A DNA stretch of 5,923 nucleotides, taken from the NCBI GenBank assembly GCA_030018875.1, contig JASEHK010000101.1, positions 1 to 5,923 on the forward strand, read 5' to 3'. The notes beneath the pieces were generated by a model. That model had not been told where the DNA came from, did not search any database, and worked only from the letters and a program-made list of their open reading frames with translations. The translations under genes and the position numbers were made by a program. Numbering within the stretch: the stretch's first letter is position 1; every line of letters begins with the position of its first letter. Positions 1 through 5,778 of this stretch are shown here, one piece after another. This stretch comes from Endomicrobiia bacterium. Lineage in GTDB: Bacteria; Elusimicrobiota; Endomicrobiia; PHAN01.

Positions 1-56
1 GTGAAGCGTAAATCGTGAAGGGTGCGCGATTCTTCGATTTTAAGGTCAATGTTCAT
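1..56 (-). CDS. Possible 5' end of a further gene, truncated by the window edge
   Basis: The minus strand reads ATG at 56-54 followed by 18 open codons (MNIDLKIEESRTLHDLRF) to the edge of the window. An in-frame TAG lies six codons upstream, so this ATG is the first available in that frame. A purine-rich GGTAGAGAG stretch a few bases upstream could serve as a ribosome binding site. The start lies 23 bases after the ORF6N stop in the same orientation, so it could be cotranscribed. The product is not recognisable from 18 residues, and a chance open frame cannot be excluded. Confidence 0.3.
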   Translation of the reverse strand, partial: MNIDLKIEESRTLHDLRF

Positions 57-79
57 AATCTCTCTACCATTCTACCCCT

Positions 80-703
80 CTACTCGCCTTTTACAAATCC
101 TATCTTTTTTGGCGTCTCGGACGCCGGGGTCATAAGTTGTTTAATGACTTCCCAAATGCTTATTATCTCGCGGCGGTTGGCCGACACGATTTTTTCCATT
201 TCCGTCATTTTTTTGGACAATGCCTCGTGGGAGGCCAGAAATCTTCTTAGAGCGACAAAAGCTCTCATTATAAGTATGTTTATCTCTACCGCCCTTTTGC
301 TTCTTAGGACACCCGAGAGCATCGCTACGCCCTGCTCGGTAAAGGCAAAAGGCAAATATCTGCGGCCGCCTCTCGCGGAGATATTTGAGGTTTCATTCTG
401 AAACCTCAAAGACGGATCGGCAATCTTGCCCGAACCGAGTCGGCCGGACGGTTCGCTGAAAACATCCGCCCTCACATTTGAGGTTCCAATTTGGAACCCC
501 AAAGATTCGGCCTCGCCAGCAGTAAGGCGAAACATAAAATCCGGAGGGAAACGCTCAATGTTTCGTTTGACGGCCAGATTCAAGGACTTGGTCGGCACAC
601 CGTAAAGAAGCGCCAAGTCGCTGTCGAGCATTATCTTAACGCCCCGTATAACGAAAATTCTTCTTTGAACTAACTCTACGCTCAATCCTTCATCGTCCAT
701 CAT
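80..703 (-). CDS. ORF6N-domain DNA-binding protein
   Basis: This is a protein of the ORF6N (KilA-N-associated) family, found in phage and in many bacterial genomes and thought to bind DNA; its physiological role is generally unknown. The N-terminal half has the family signature: FVIRGVKIMLDSDLALLYGV, then AVKRN, RFPPDFMFRLT, and later GGRRYLPFAFTEQGVAML and INILIMRAFVALR. The C-terminal 60 residues are a predicted helical/coiled-coil stretch (ALSKKMTEMEKIV) ending in a basic KKIGF tail, also typical. Between the FMFRLT and GGRRY blocks, where many homologues have one short TS(N/K) segment, this protein has two related segments (SLGFQIGTSN and SLRFQNETSN) 31 residues apart, encoded by palindromic repeats. 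The start is uncertain: ATG at 703 or 700 gives the usual family N-terminus but has a G-run almost touching it; TTG codons at 727 and 718 are alternatives. It follows pfkA with about 90 bases between and may have its own promoter. Confidence 0.9.
   Translation of the reverse strand: MMDDEGLSVELVQRRIFVIRGVKIMLDSDLALLYGVPTKSLNLAVKRNIERFPPDFMFRLTAGEAESLGFQIGTSNVRADVFSEPSGRLGSGKIADPSLRFQNETSNISARGGRRYLPFAFTEQGVAMLSGVLRSKRAVEINILIMRAFVALRRFLASHEALSKKMTEMEKIVSANRREIISIWEVIKQLMTPASETPKKIGFVKGE
384..410. repeat. In-gene palindrome, copy 1 (11-bp arms, 5-bp loop)
   Basis: TTTGAGGTTTC at 384-394 is the exact reverse complement of GAAACCTCAAA at 400-410, with a 5-base loop. It lies inside the ORF6N gene, where the coding strand encodes LRFQNETS. 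It is related to a second palindrome exactly 93 bp away, so the repeat preserves the reading frame. Confidence 0.85.
477..503. repeat. In-gene palindrome, copy 2 (11-bp arms, one mismatch)
   Basis: TTTGAGGTTCC at 477-487 pairs with GGAACCCCAAA at 493-503 with one mismatch and a 5-base loop. It encodes LGFQIGTS on the coding strand. Compared with the copy at 384-410, the T:A pair at stem position 10 has become C:G on both arms, so the hairpin is retained despite sequence change. Confidence 0.8.
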
Positions 704-760
704 CCCCCCTGACGGCAATAAAAACAATCTCCGTCGGACGTTGATACTTATACAAAATAA

Positions 761-779
761 TTGTTACGAAGTTGTTACG
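761..779. promoter_or_regulatory. 8-bp direct repeat upstream of the ORF6N gene; possible operator
   Basis: TTGTTACG occurs at 761-768 and again at 772-779, a period of 11 bp (about one helical turn). On the minus strand the repeats lie just before an AT-rich stretch with TTGTATAAG, a candidate -10-like element, in the gap between the pfkA stop and the ORF6N start. Two same-face half-sites next to a putative promoter suggest an operator, possibly for the ORF6N protein itself. No matching -35 box is clear, so this is suggestive only. Confidence 0.25.
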
Positions 780-793
780 GCGGGGGCTATGCG

Positions 794-1771
794 TTATCTG
801 CCCAAACTGCCGACGAGACGATAAAGCCGACGGTCCACGGGTTTTTCGCGGGCAAGAGATTTTGAAAGAGGGATGTCGCAGATTGCTCCGTCCTTTAAGG
901 CCACGAGACGGTTGAGCCGGCCTGCCGCGACAAGTTTAACGGCGCGCTCGGCGAAGGTGGCGGCGAGAATTCTCGTGCGACCGGAAGGCGCGCCGCCCCT
1001 TTGAATGTACCCCAGAGACGACACGCGGACTTCATAGCCCGACAGTCGGGAAAGTTCGCGGGCGAAGTTATGCGCGTTACCCGCGCCTTCGGCGAAGATT
1101 ACGATAACGGACGTCTTGCCGCGCGATTTTTCTTTTTTAATCTCGACGGAGATGCGTGTTACGGGAATTTTTATTTCAGGGACGATTACGAACTCCGCTC
1201 CCGTGGCAAGCGCCGTGTCGAGCGCCAGGTATCCGTGCTCGCGGCCCATTACTTCCACGACGAATATCCGCTCGAATGACACGGCGGTGTCGCGGATTTT
1301 GTCCACCGCGTCCACGGCCGTGTCGAGCGCGGTGTCGTAGCCTATGGTTTCGTCCGTCCCGAAAATATCGTTGTCAATAGACGCCGGAAGGCAAACCGCC
1401 CCCACGGCGCCGAGCGAAGCCGAAGATATGCGCGAAGCCGCGCGGATGGAGCCGTCGCCGCCGATGACGACCAAGGCGCCTACGCCGCGAGATTTGAGTA
1501 TTCCGGCGGCGCGGATGATTGCGGACTCTTTTTTTATTTCCGGGCAGCGACTGCTTTTAAGTATCGTGCCGCCGCGATGGATGATGCCGCTTACCGAGCG
1601 CGCGCCCAGAGCGATGATGTCGTTTTCAAGAAGCCCCGCGTAGCCGCGACGGACGCCGAGCGTTTCGATTTTTTCGTCGAGAGACGCCCTGACCACGGCG
1701 CGAATCGCCGCGTTCATTCCGGGCGCGTCGCCACCCGGAGTTATTACGGCTATGCGTTTGTTTTTGGTCAT
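794..1771 (-). CDS. pfkA: 6-phosphofructokinase, ATP-type signature
   Basis: It phosphorylates fructose 6-phosphate to fructose 1,6-bisphosphate in the cytoplasm, the committing step of glycolysis. At 325 residues it matches the usual bacterial PfkA length (about 320). Visible motifs: GGDAPGMNAAIR (13-24) and GGDG (104-107) for nucleotide phosphate binding, with Gly107 where PPi-dependent enzymes normally carry Asp; SIDND (131-135) with the catalytic base Asp133, preceded by Ala130 where PPi enzymes carry Lys; MGR (175-177) and GYIQRGG (254-260) for sugar phosphate binding. Both diagnostic positions favour ATP as donor. Oddities relative to the E. coli enzyme: Tyr255 replaces the substrate-contacting His249, and the effector-site Arg54 position reads Ala57 with an Arg next to it, so allosteric control may differ. 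The start ATG has a modest GGAA about ten bases upstream and lies only 16 bp from a cloverleaf repeat. It is the last metabolic gene of the same-strand series. Confidence 0.95.
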   Translation of the reverse strand: MTKNKRIAVITPGGDAPGMNAAIRAVVRASLDEKIETLGVRRGYAGLLENDIIALGARSVSGIIHRGGTILKSSRCPEIKKESAIIRAAGILKSRGVGALVVIGGDGSIRAASRISSASLGAVGAVCLPASIDNDIFGTDETIGYDTALDTAVDAVDKIRDTAVSFERIFVVEVMGREHGYLALDTALATGAEFVIVPEIKIPVTRISVEIKKEKSRGKTSVIVIFAEGAGNAHNFARELSRLSGYEVRVSSLGYIQRGGAPSGRTRILAATFAERAVKLVAAGRLNRLVALKDGAICDIPLSKSLAREKPVDRRLYRLVGSLGR

Positions 1772-1787
1772 ATTGATAGTTCCATTA

Positions 1788-1884
1788 TGTCATTGCGAGG
1801 ACTCCGATGGCCATCGGAGGACGAAGCAATCTCGCGGACGGGCAGATTGCTTCCCCCGACGTAACGTCGGGGCTCGCAATGACA
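1788..1884. repeat. 97-bp cloverleaf-forming inverted-repeat element
   Basis: Outer arms TGTCATTGCGAG (1788-1799) and CTCGCAATGACA (1873-1884) are perfect 12-bp reverse complements. Inside are three further hairpins: the perfect palindrome CTCCGATGGCCATCGGAG (1802-1819); GAAGCAATCT (1823-1832) with AGATTGCTTC (1844-1853); and CCCCGACGT (1854-1862) with ACGTCGGGG (1864-1872). Together they can fold as a four-way cloverleaf in DNA or RNA. The terminal CATTGCGAG/CTCGCAATG and inner GAAGCAATC/GATTGCTTC words resemble a dispersed palindromic repeat type seen in the intergenic regions of many bacterial genomes. It encodes no protein, and I see no clear target-site duplication. It fills most of the gap between the MetE-like gene and pfkA and may affect RNA stability or readthrough. 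Confidence 0.85.
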
Positions 1885-1926
1885 AGGGTGGGGCGGACGC
1901 ACAATAACACGAAGGACTAAACCGCT

Positions 1927-2967
1927 CTAAAGCGATTCTGCCAGCGCCTGCGTGTATTCAAGCGCGAGTTGGGCGGTTTCTTCGTCGAGAGAGCCAAGCC
2001 CGCAGGCGGGCGTTATCAGCATACGTTCGCGCAGGAGTTTTTCGTCGAGTCCTTTGGAAACCAGAAGAGACACCGCCGCCTCGAGACGGGCTTTGAGGGT
2101 TTGCGGGGTTTCGGCGGCGAGAAGTTCCGCCGATGTCGGCACTGCCCCCCACGCGAGCCGCCCGCCGCGCTCAAGAAATGTTTTAATCGAATCCGCCGAC
2201 AACGCCAGCGACTCGGCGAAACCGTGCGAGTCGAATGAAATTATGTCGGCGCCGCCGTCAACGAGAAGCGACCAGTCGGTATTGCCGCAGCAGTGCGCCC
2301 CTATGGAGATGCCGCCGTCGGGGGTAAGCCGTCTGACTTCCGCGAAAGTTTCACGAAGCGTTTCCACCACGTCTTCGCGCGAGAGCGCCGTAAACGCGCT
2401 GCCGTAAGCCGAAAGATACGGCTCGTCGAGAAATATCGTCCGGCACGCTCCGCCGAAGGCTTTTATCTGCCAGACGGACTTCATCGCTATATTTTTTATG
2501 GCGACGTCGCGGAGATTTTCGTCGAAAAAAACGGGGCGGTCGTTCTCGTCTTTAAGCATCATCGCAAAAGTCACCGGACCCGCGGTTTGGCATTTTACGG
2601 AAAACGGCCCGGACGCCGGATTTGACAAAGAATAATGGCCGGAGCCGACGCGCTTCAAAAGCGCGTGAAGCCCCGCCGCGACGGAGGATGAAATCGAGAA
2701 ATATCCGATATCTCCGGCGAGGTATTTCTCGTAAAATTTTTCAAGCCCCGCGAGCGCGTCATCCATTGAAACATAAACTCTTTTTTTATCTTCGTCGCGG
2801 AGGAGCCCGGGAAAGTTCTCCGAGTATTGGGCCGTCATATTTTCAAGAAACGAGCGGCGGGGGAGTTGCGGCCACGCGACCAGATGCGGCGTGCGGCGCA
2901 TGATTATGTCGAGGGCTTCGTCGGGCGAAAGGTGCGGCATACTGCCGACGATAGTCGCTATCTTCAT
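1927..2967 (-). CDS. MetE-core (catalytic-domain-only) methionine synthase-like zinc protein
   Basis: This 346-residue protein matches only the C-terminal catalytic barrel of cobalamin-independent methionine synthase (full MetE is about 750 residues), in the UROD/MetE-like superfamily. Known core-MetE proteins are folate-independent methionine synthases taking the methyl group from a corrinoid protein or methylcobalamin; others in the superfamily are uncharacterised. Visible: the N-terminal VGSMPH typical of the family; FLDEP (179-183), like the DEP motif of MetE; AHCCGNTDW (224-232) supplying the zinc pair His225 and Cys227; ISFDSH (243-248), with Asp246 where MetE has the ligand Glu; and TPACGL (319-324) with ligand Cys322. 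So the likely zinc set is His, Cys, Asp, Cys. The start is fixed by an in-frame TGA five codons upstream. It lies 95 bases after the HPS-RraA gene. Methyl transfer to a thiol is well supported; homocysteine as acceptor is inference, since the Asp variant may mark a different subfamily. Confidence 0.8.
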   Translation of the reverse strand: MKIATIVGSMPHLSPDEALDIIMRRTPHLVAWPQLPRRSFLENMTAQYSENFPGLLRDEDKKRVYVSMDDALAGLEKFYEKYLAGDIGYFSISSSVAAGLHALLKRVGSGHYSLSNPASGPFSVKCQTAGPVTFAMMLKDENDRPVFFDENLRDVAIKNIAMKSVWQIKAFGGACRTIFLDEPYLSAYGSAFTALSREDVVETLRETFAEVRRLTPDGGISIGAHCCGNTDWSLLVDGGADIISFDSHGFAESLALSADSIKTFLERGGRLAWGAVPTSAELLAAETPQTLKARLEAAVSLLVSKGLDEKLLRERMLITPACGLGSLDEETAQLALEYTQALAESL

Positions 2968-2987
2968 TGTTTTTTTCTCTCAACCAT
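2964..2987 (-). promoter_or_regulatory. Possible 7-codon leader ORF overlapping the MetE-like start
   Basis: ATG at 2987 reads MVERKKQ then TGA at 2966-2964, and the TGA shares an ATGA overlap with the start of the MetE-like gene. The mini-ORF is preceded by AAGGGAGAG at a normal spacing (about nine bases), a better Shine-Dalgarno than that of the main gene. This would allow translational coupling or reinitiation. The peptide has no Met or Cys run that would suggest classical attenuation. The 95-base leader between genes is purine-rich, and a TATAAA at 3028-3023 could be a weak -10 box. Confidence 0.25.
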
Positions 2988-3062
2988 ATTTTTTCTCTCC
3001 CTTGTTTTCTACCTTTTTCAACTTTATAGCGGTCTGCCTGCTTTATATATTTTTTTATCCGA

Positions 3063-4352
3063 CTATTTCTTCTCCCACTTCAGAAGTTCGGCGAGTTCGG
3101 AAAGCGTTTTGCCGGATTTTATCTCGGCGCGTAACCGCTCTTCTTTTTCAAGAACATCCATGGCGCGGTTGGACGATTCCACGGCGGATTCGCGCGGAAT
3201 GACCATCACGCCGTCCTCGTCGGCAAGAATCCAGTCTTGCGGAGCGATTTTTATACCGCCGATGTCAATGACCACTCCTATCTCGCCGAAACCCTTCGGC
3301 TCGCCGGCCTGAGGCGTGATGAGCGAGGCATACGACGGAAACTTCAATTTTTTTATGTCGGAGACGTCTCTGATCCCGCCGTGAATAATTACTCCGGCGA
3401 GTTTTTTTACGATGGCGCTCGTCGTCGCAAGTTCGCCCCATACCGCAGGGCCGACGCCGTATGCGTCTATAACTATTATGTCTCCGGGCGCGGCAGCGTC
3501 TATGGCCTGAACGGGCTTGGCCCAATCGCCGGGCGCGGTGCGCACGGTTACAGCGCGGCCGGCGATCTTGCCGCGAGCATAAACGGGAAAGATATTTTTT
3601 AACGGCGACGCCCTGTGGAGCGCGTCGGAAAGATTCGCAGAGGAGACCTTCCCAAGCGCGTCGAGCACGTTTTTTTCGACGACGCGGCGGAATCTGCCGG
3701 TTGATATCTTGACGCCGCGCTCGATTGCTTTTTTTATGCGGACGGCGGCGGAGCGGGCATCGGGCGATTTCGTTATGGAGCCGCCGGCGATGATTATCGT
3801 CGCCCCCGCGCGGATGACGGCGGCGGCGTTTTCGCAAGTGATGCCTCCCGCGGCCGCGACGGGAATAGATACAGCCGCGGCGACTTTGGAAACCACGTCC
3901 AAACATGTCCTGCCTTTCATCTGGTCGTCAACGGGAATGTGAACCCCCACATAGTCCGCGCCAAGATTAGCGACCTCGCGGGCGCGCGCGGCGGGATTTT
4001 TTACTTCTATCAAATCCACGATTATTCTGGCGCCGTAATTGCGGGCCGCCGCGATGGCTTCTTTGATAGTCTCGTCGCTGGCGGCGCCGAGAACTCCGAC
4101 GACGTCGGCGCCGGCCTTGGCCGCTATCTCCACTTCGGCGCGGCCGACGTCCATCGTCTTCATATCGGCGACGATGGTCTTCGACGGAAAAAGTCTTTTG
4201 AGGCTCCTGACGGCCTCAAGACCCTCGGACTTTATGAGAGGCGTGCCGGCCTCTATCCAATCCGCCCCGCCGTATGAGGCGGCCTCGCTGGCGAGCGCGA
4301 GCGCCCTTTTTAAGTCAACGAAATCGAGAGCGACCTGAAGTATTGGTTTCAT
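3063..4352 (-). CDS. 3-hexulose-6-phosphate synthase fused to an RraA-like domain
   Basis: Residues 1-213 form an orotidine-5'-phosphate decarboxylase-superfamily barrel of the hexulose-6-phosphate synthase type, which joins formaldehyde to ribulose 5-phosphate or runs in reverse. Key sites: Asp10 (QVALD), Glu34 (DWIEAG), the superfamily DxKxxD motif at Asp63/Lys65/Asp68 (ADMKTMD), His138 (GVHIP), and the phosphate-binding AAGGI (167-171) and IIAGGSI (187-193). Residues from about 220 to 429 are an RraA/aldolase-like domain: GDWAKPVQAID (275-285), WGELATTSA (305-313), GGIRD (325-329), whose Arg-Asp pair in related class II aldolases binds substrate and metal, and DWILADEDGVMVIP (373-386). A basic linker joins the two. 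This domain order is known from some archaeal and bacterial proteins annotated as bifunctional synthase/RNase regulator. The RraA half keeps aldolase residues, so an enzymatic role is at least as likely as RNase E regulation. The YjbQ gene ends 26 bases upstream; a GGCGAG precedes the start. Confidence 0.9.
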   Translation of the reverse strand: MKPILQVALDFVDLKRALALASEAASYGGADWIEAGTPLIKSEGLEAVRSLKRLFPSKTIVADMKTMDVGRAEVEIAAKAGADVVGVLGAASDETIKEAIAAARNYGARIIVDLIEVKNPAARAREVANLGADYVGVHIPVDDQMKGRTCLDVVSKVAAAVSIPVAAAGGITCENAAAVIRAGATIIIAGGSITKSPDARSAAVRIKKAIERGVKISTGRFRRVVEKNVLDALGKVSSANLSDALHRASPLKNIFPVYARGKIAGRAVTVRTAPGDWAKPVQAIDAAAPGDIIVIDAYGVGPAVWGELATTSAIVKKLAGVIIHGGIRDVSDIKKLKFPSYASLITPQAGEPKGFGEIGVVIDIGGIKIAPQDWILADEDGVMVIPRESAVESSNRAMDVLEKEERLRAEIKSGKTLSELAELLKWEKK

Positions 4353-4378
4353 ATTATTTATGCGTAACTCGCCTAGAA

Positions 4379-4798
4379 TTACTCTCCGATGAATTTTAAT
4401 ATGACTTTGCGCGAACGCGGGCGGTTATCGAAGTCAATAAAAACAATACTCTGCCATGTTCCCAGTTCAAGATTGCCGTCGGAAAACGGCACTGACAATG
4501 ACGGCCCGACGAGCGCCGCTCTGAGATGAGACGGGGCGTTTCCCGTCGGAGAGGCGGCGTCGTGGCGCCACGGGCCGCGCTCGGCCGCCAAGCGCCTGAA
4601 TATCTCTTTGGTATCGGCGATAAGGCCGGACTCGTATTCCATCGTCGTAACGGCGCAGGTCGCGCCCGGCGCGAAAACGGTAAGCTGTCCATCTTTCAGA
4701 GATGTGTCCGACAAGGCGCGGCGGGTAATGTCGGTTAAGTCCACGATATCGCAATTCCCGGACGTTTTGAACTCGAATATTTTGGATATTATTTTCAT
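4379..4798 (-). CDS. yjbQ: YjbQ/UPF0047 family protein
   Basis: This 139-residue single-domain protein matches the widespread YjbQ (UPF0047) family, whose cellular role is unsettled; members have been reported to have weak thiamine-phosphate synthase activity. Family blocks are visible in order: FAPGATCAVTTMEYESGL (42-59), WRHD (77-80), NAPSHLRAALVGPSLSVP (87-104), and LGTWQSIVFIDFD (112-124), ending in a short strand VILKFIGE. Conserved polar residues Glu54, His79, Asp80 and His91 are kept, but the His of the E. coli HTS motif is Gly45 here, as in a PGAT/PGST-type subgroup. The start is seven bases after the folD stop with no Shine-Dalgarno (the leader is A-rich), so translation probably depends on coupling to folD. 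Its place among one-carbon genes may hint at a related role, but I cannot assign a substrate. Confidence 0.88.
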   Translation of the reverse strand: MKIISKIFEFKTSGNCDIVDLTDITRRALSDTSLKDGQLTVFAPGATCAVTTMEYESGLIADTKEIFRRLAAERGPWRHDAASPTGNAPSHLRAALVGPSLSVPFSDGNLELGTWQSIVFIDFDNRPRSRKVILKFIGE

Positions 4799-4805
4799 AT
4801 TTTTT

Positions 4806-5717
4806 TCATTTTAATTTTCGGGCGGCGGCGAGAGAAACCACGTTTCTGACTAACATCGCCGAAGTCACCGGCCCCACGCCTCCCGGCACCGGCGTTATCG
4901 CCGAGGCTATATCGGCGACTTCGTCGAAAGCGACGTCGCCGACGATGCGCACTGCCGTAGATCCTATCTTCGGGTCTATTATTTTTTGTCCGCGGTCGTC
5001 GAGGAGTTCCACGCTGTTTATACCCACGTCTATGACGACGGCGCCTTCTTTTACCATATCTTTCGTGACGAGTCCGGGACGGCCGGCCGCGGACACAAGC
5101 ACGTCCGCGCGACGAGTGTGCGCGGCCAGATTGCGAGTCGCTATATGACAAACGGTAACGGTAGCCGCTCCCAAGCGGCTGGACAAAAGCATCGCGGAAA
5201 GCGGTTTTCCGACCACATCCCCGTGGCCGATTATCACCACCTCCTTGCCTTTAAGTATAACGCCGGCGGACTTTACACATTCCACGACGGCGGCCGCGGC
5301 GCACGGATAGACGGACCGGACGGCGCCGGAATAAAGAATATTGCCGAGGTTGGCGGGGTGTAATCCCTCCGCGTCTTTTTCGCGCGCGATGGCCGCCTGT
5401 ATCTCGTAGGCGGGAATGCGCTCCGGCAGAGGGAGGTTCACCATTATCCCCGTAATCTTATATTCGGCGTTAAGTCGCGCGATTTCTTCCAATAATTCAC
5501 GTTTGGTCACGGTCGGCTCAAAAGAAATGGTCTCATGCTCTATGCCGGCGGCAACGCACACGTTTTTTTGATTCTTCACGTATGAGGTAACGGACGTATT
5601 TTCTCCGACCACTACCGACGCAAGCACCGGCGCGGAAGCCATGCGCGAGATTTTATCTTTGGCCGCCGAAATGATTTTCGACGCAACAACCCTGCCGTCT
5701 ATTATCTTTGCTTTCAT
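4806..5717 (-). CDS. folD: FolD-family methylenetetrahydrofolate dehydrogenase, cyclohydrolase residues changed
   Basis: FolD normally oxidises 5,10-methylene-THF to methenyl-THF with NAD(P)+ and hydrolyses that to 10-formyl-THF. The fold is clear: KIIDGR (4-9), LPLP (95-98), KDAEGLHP (114-121), the nucleotide-binding GHGDVVGKP (164-172), GAVVIDVGIN (225-234) and ITPVPGGVGPVT (274-285). The length, 303 residues, is normal. However, Tyr46 is followed at +4 by Gln50 where FolD has the catalytic Lys (Lys54 in E. coli, Lys56 in human); VQLPLP is VNLPLP (Asn94); KDVDG is KDAEG (Glu117); and PCTPxG is PCAAAA (138-143). The NADP-phosphate contacts of the human enzyme (Arg173, Ser197) read His165 and Ile192, which may favour NAD. 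I chose the ATG at 5717 because it gives the family N-terminus; an in-frame start at 5879 would add 54 unrelated residues and overlap another gene. Inference: a dehydrogenase with weak or no cyclohydrolase activity. Confidence 0.9.
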   Translation of the reverse strand: MKAKIIDGRVVASKIISAAKDKISRMASAPVLASVVVGENTSVTSYVKNQKNVCVAAGIEHETISFEPTVTKRELLEEIARLNAEYKITGIMVNLPLPERIPAYEIQAAIAREKDAEGLHPANLGNILYSGAVRSVYPCAAAAVVECVKSAGVILKGKEVVIIGHGDVVGKPLSAMLLSSRLGAATVTVCHIATRNLAAHTRRADVLVSAAGRPGLVTKDMVKEGAVVIDVGINSVELLDDRGQKIIDPKIGSTAVRIVGDVAFDEVADIASAITPVPGGVGPVTSAMLVRNVVSLAAARKLK

Positions 5718-5778
5718 CTTATTTTCCCGCCGGACTCTTTTTTTTATCGAATGATAAATACATCGGCAGCCCGGACCT

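Noticed and set aside
105..125. Intrinsic terminator: hairpin GGCGTC/GACGCC next to a T-run
   Set aside because: On the transcribed minus strand the hairpin is followed by A residues, not T, and it lies inside the ORF6N coding sequence.
384..503. CRISPR repeats
   Set aside because: Only two palindromic units, diverged from each other, in frame within a conserved protein gene and without a spacer array or cas genes.
1001..1864. Several overlapping plus-strand open frames opposite pfkA
   Set aside because: They are antisense shadows of a clearly conserved gene, with Arg-rich or low-complexity translations and no recognisable motif.
1788..1884. tRNA, because the element folds as a cloverleaf
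   Set aside because: The stems have the wrong lengths, there is no T-loop GTTCRA-type sequence, no anticodon arm of proper form and no CCA end.
1952..4338. Plus-strand open frames of 90-161 codons opposite the MetE-like and HPS-RraA genes
   Set aside because: They arise from GC-biased third positions of the minus-strand genes; no motif, no ribosome site and no consistent spacing.
5743..5758. Hairpin TTTATC/GATAAA upstream of folD as a terminator
   Set aside because: The stem is six AT-rich pairs, and the adjacent homopolymer is A on the transcribed strand.
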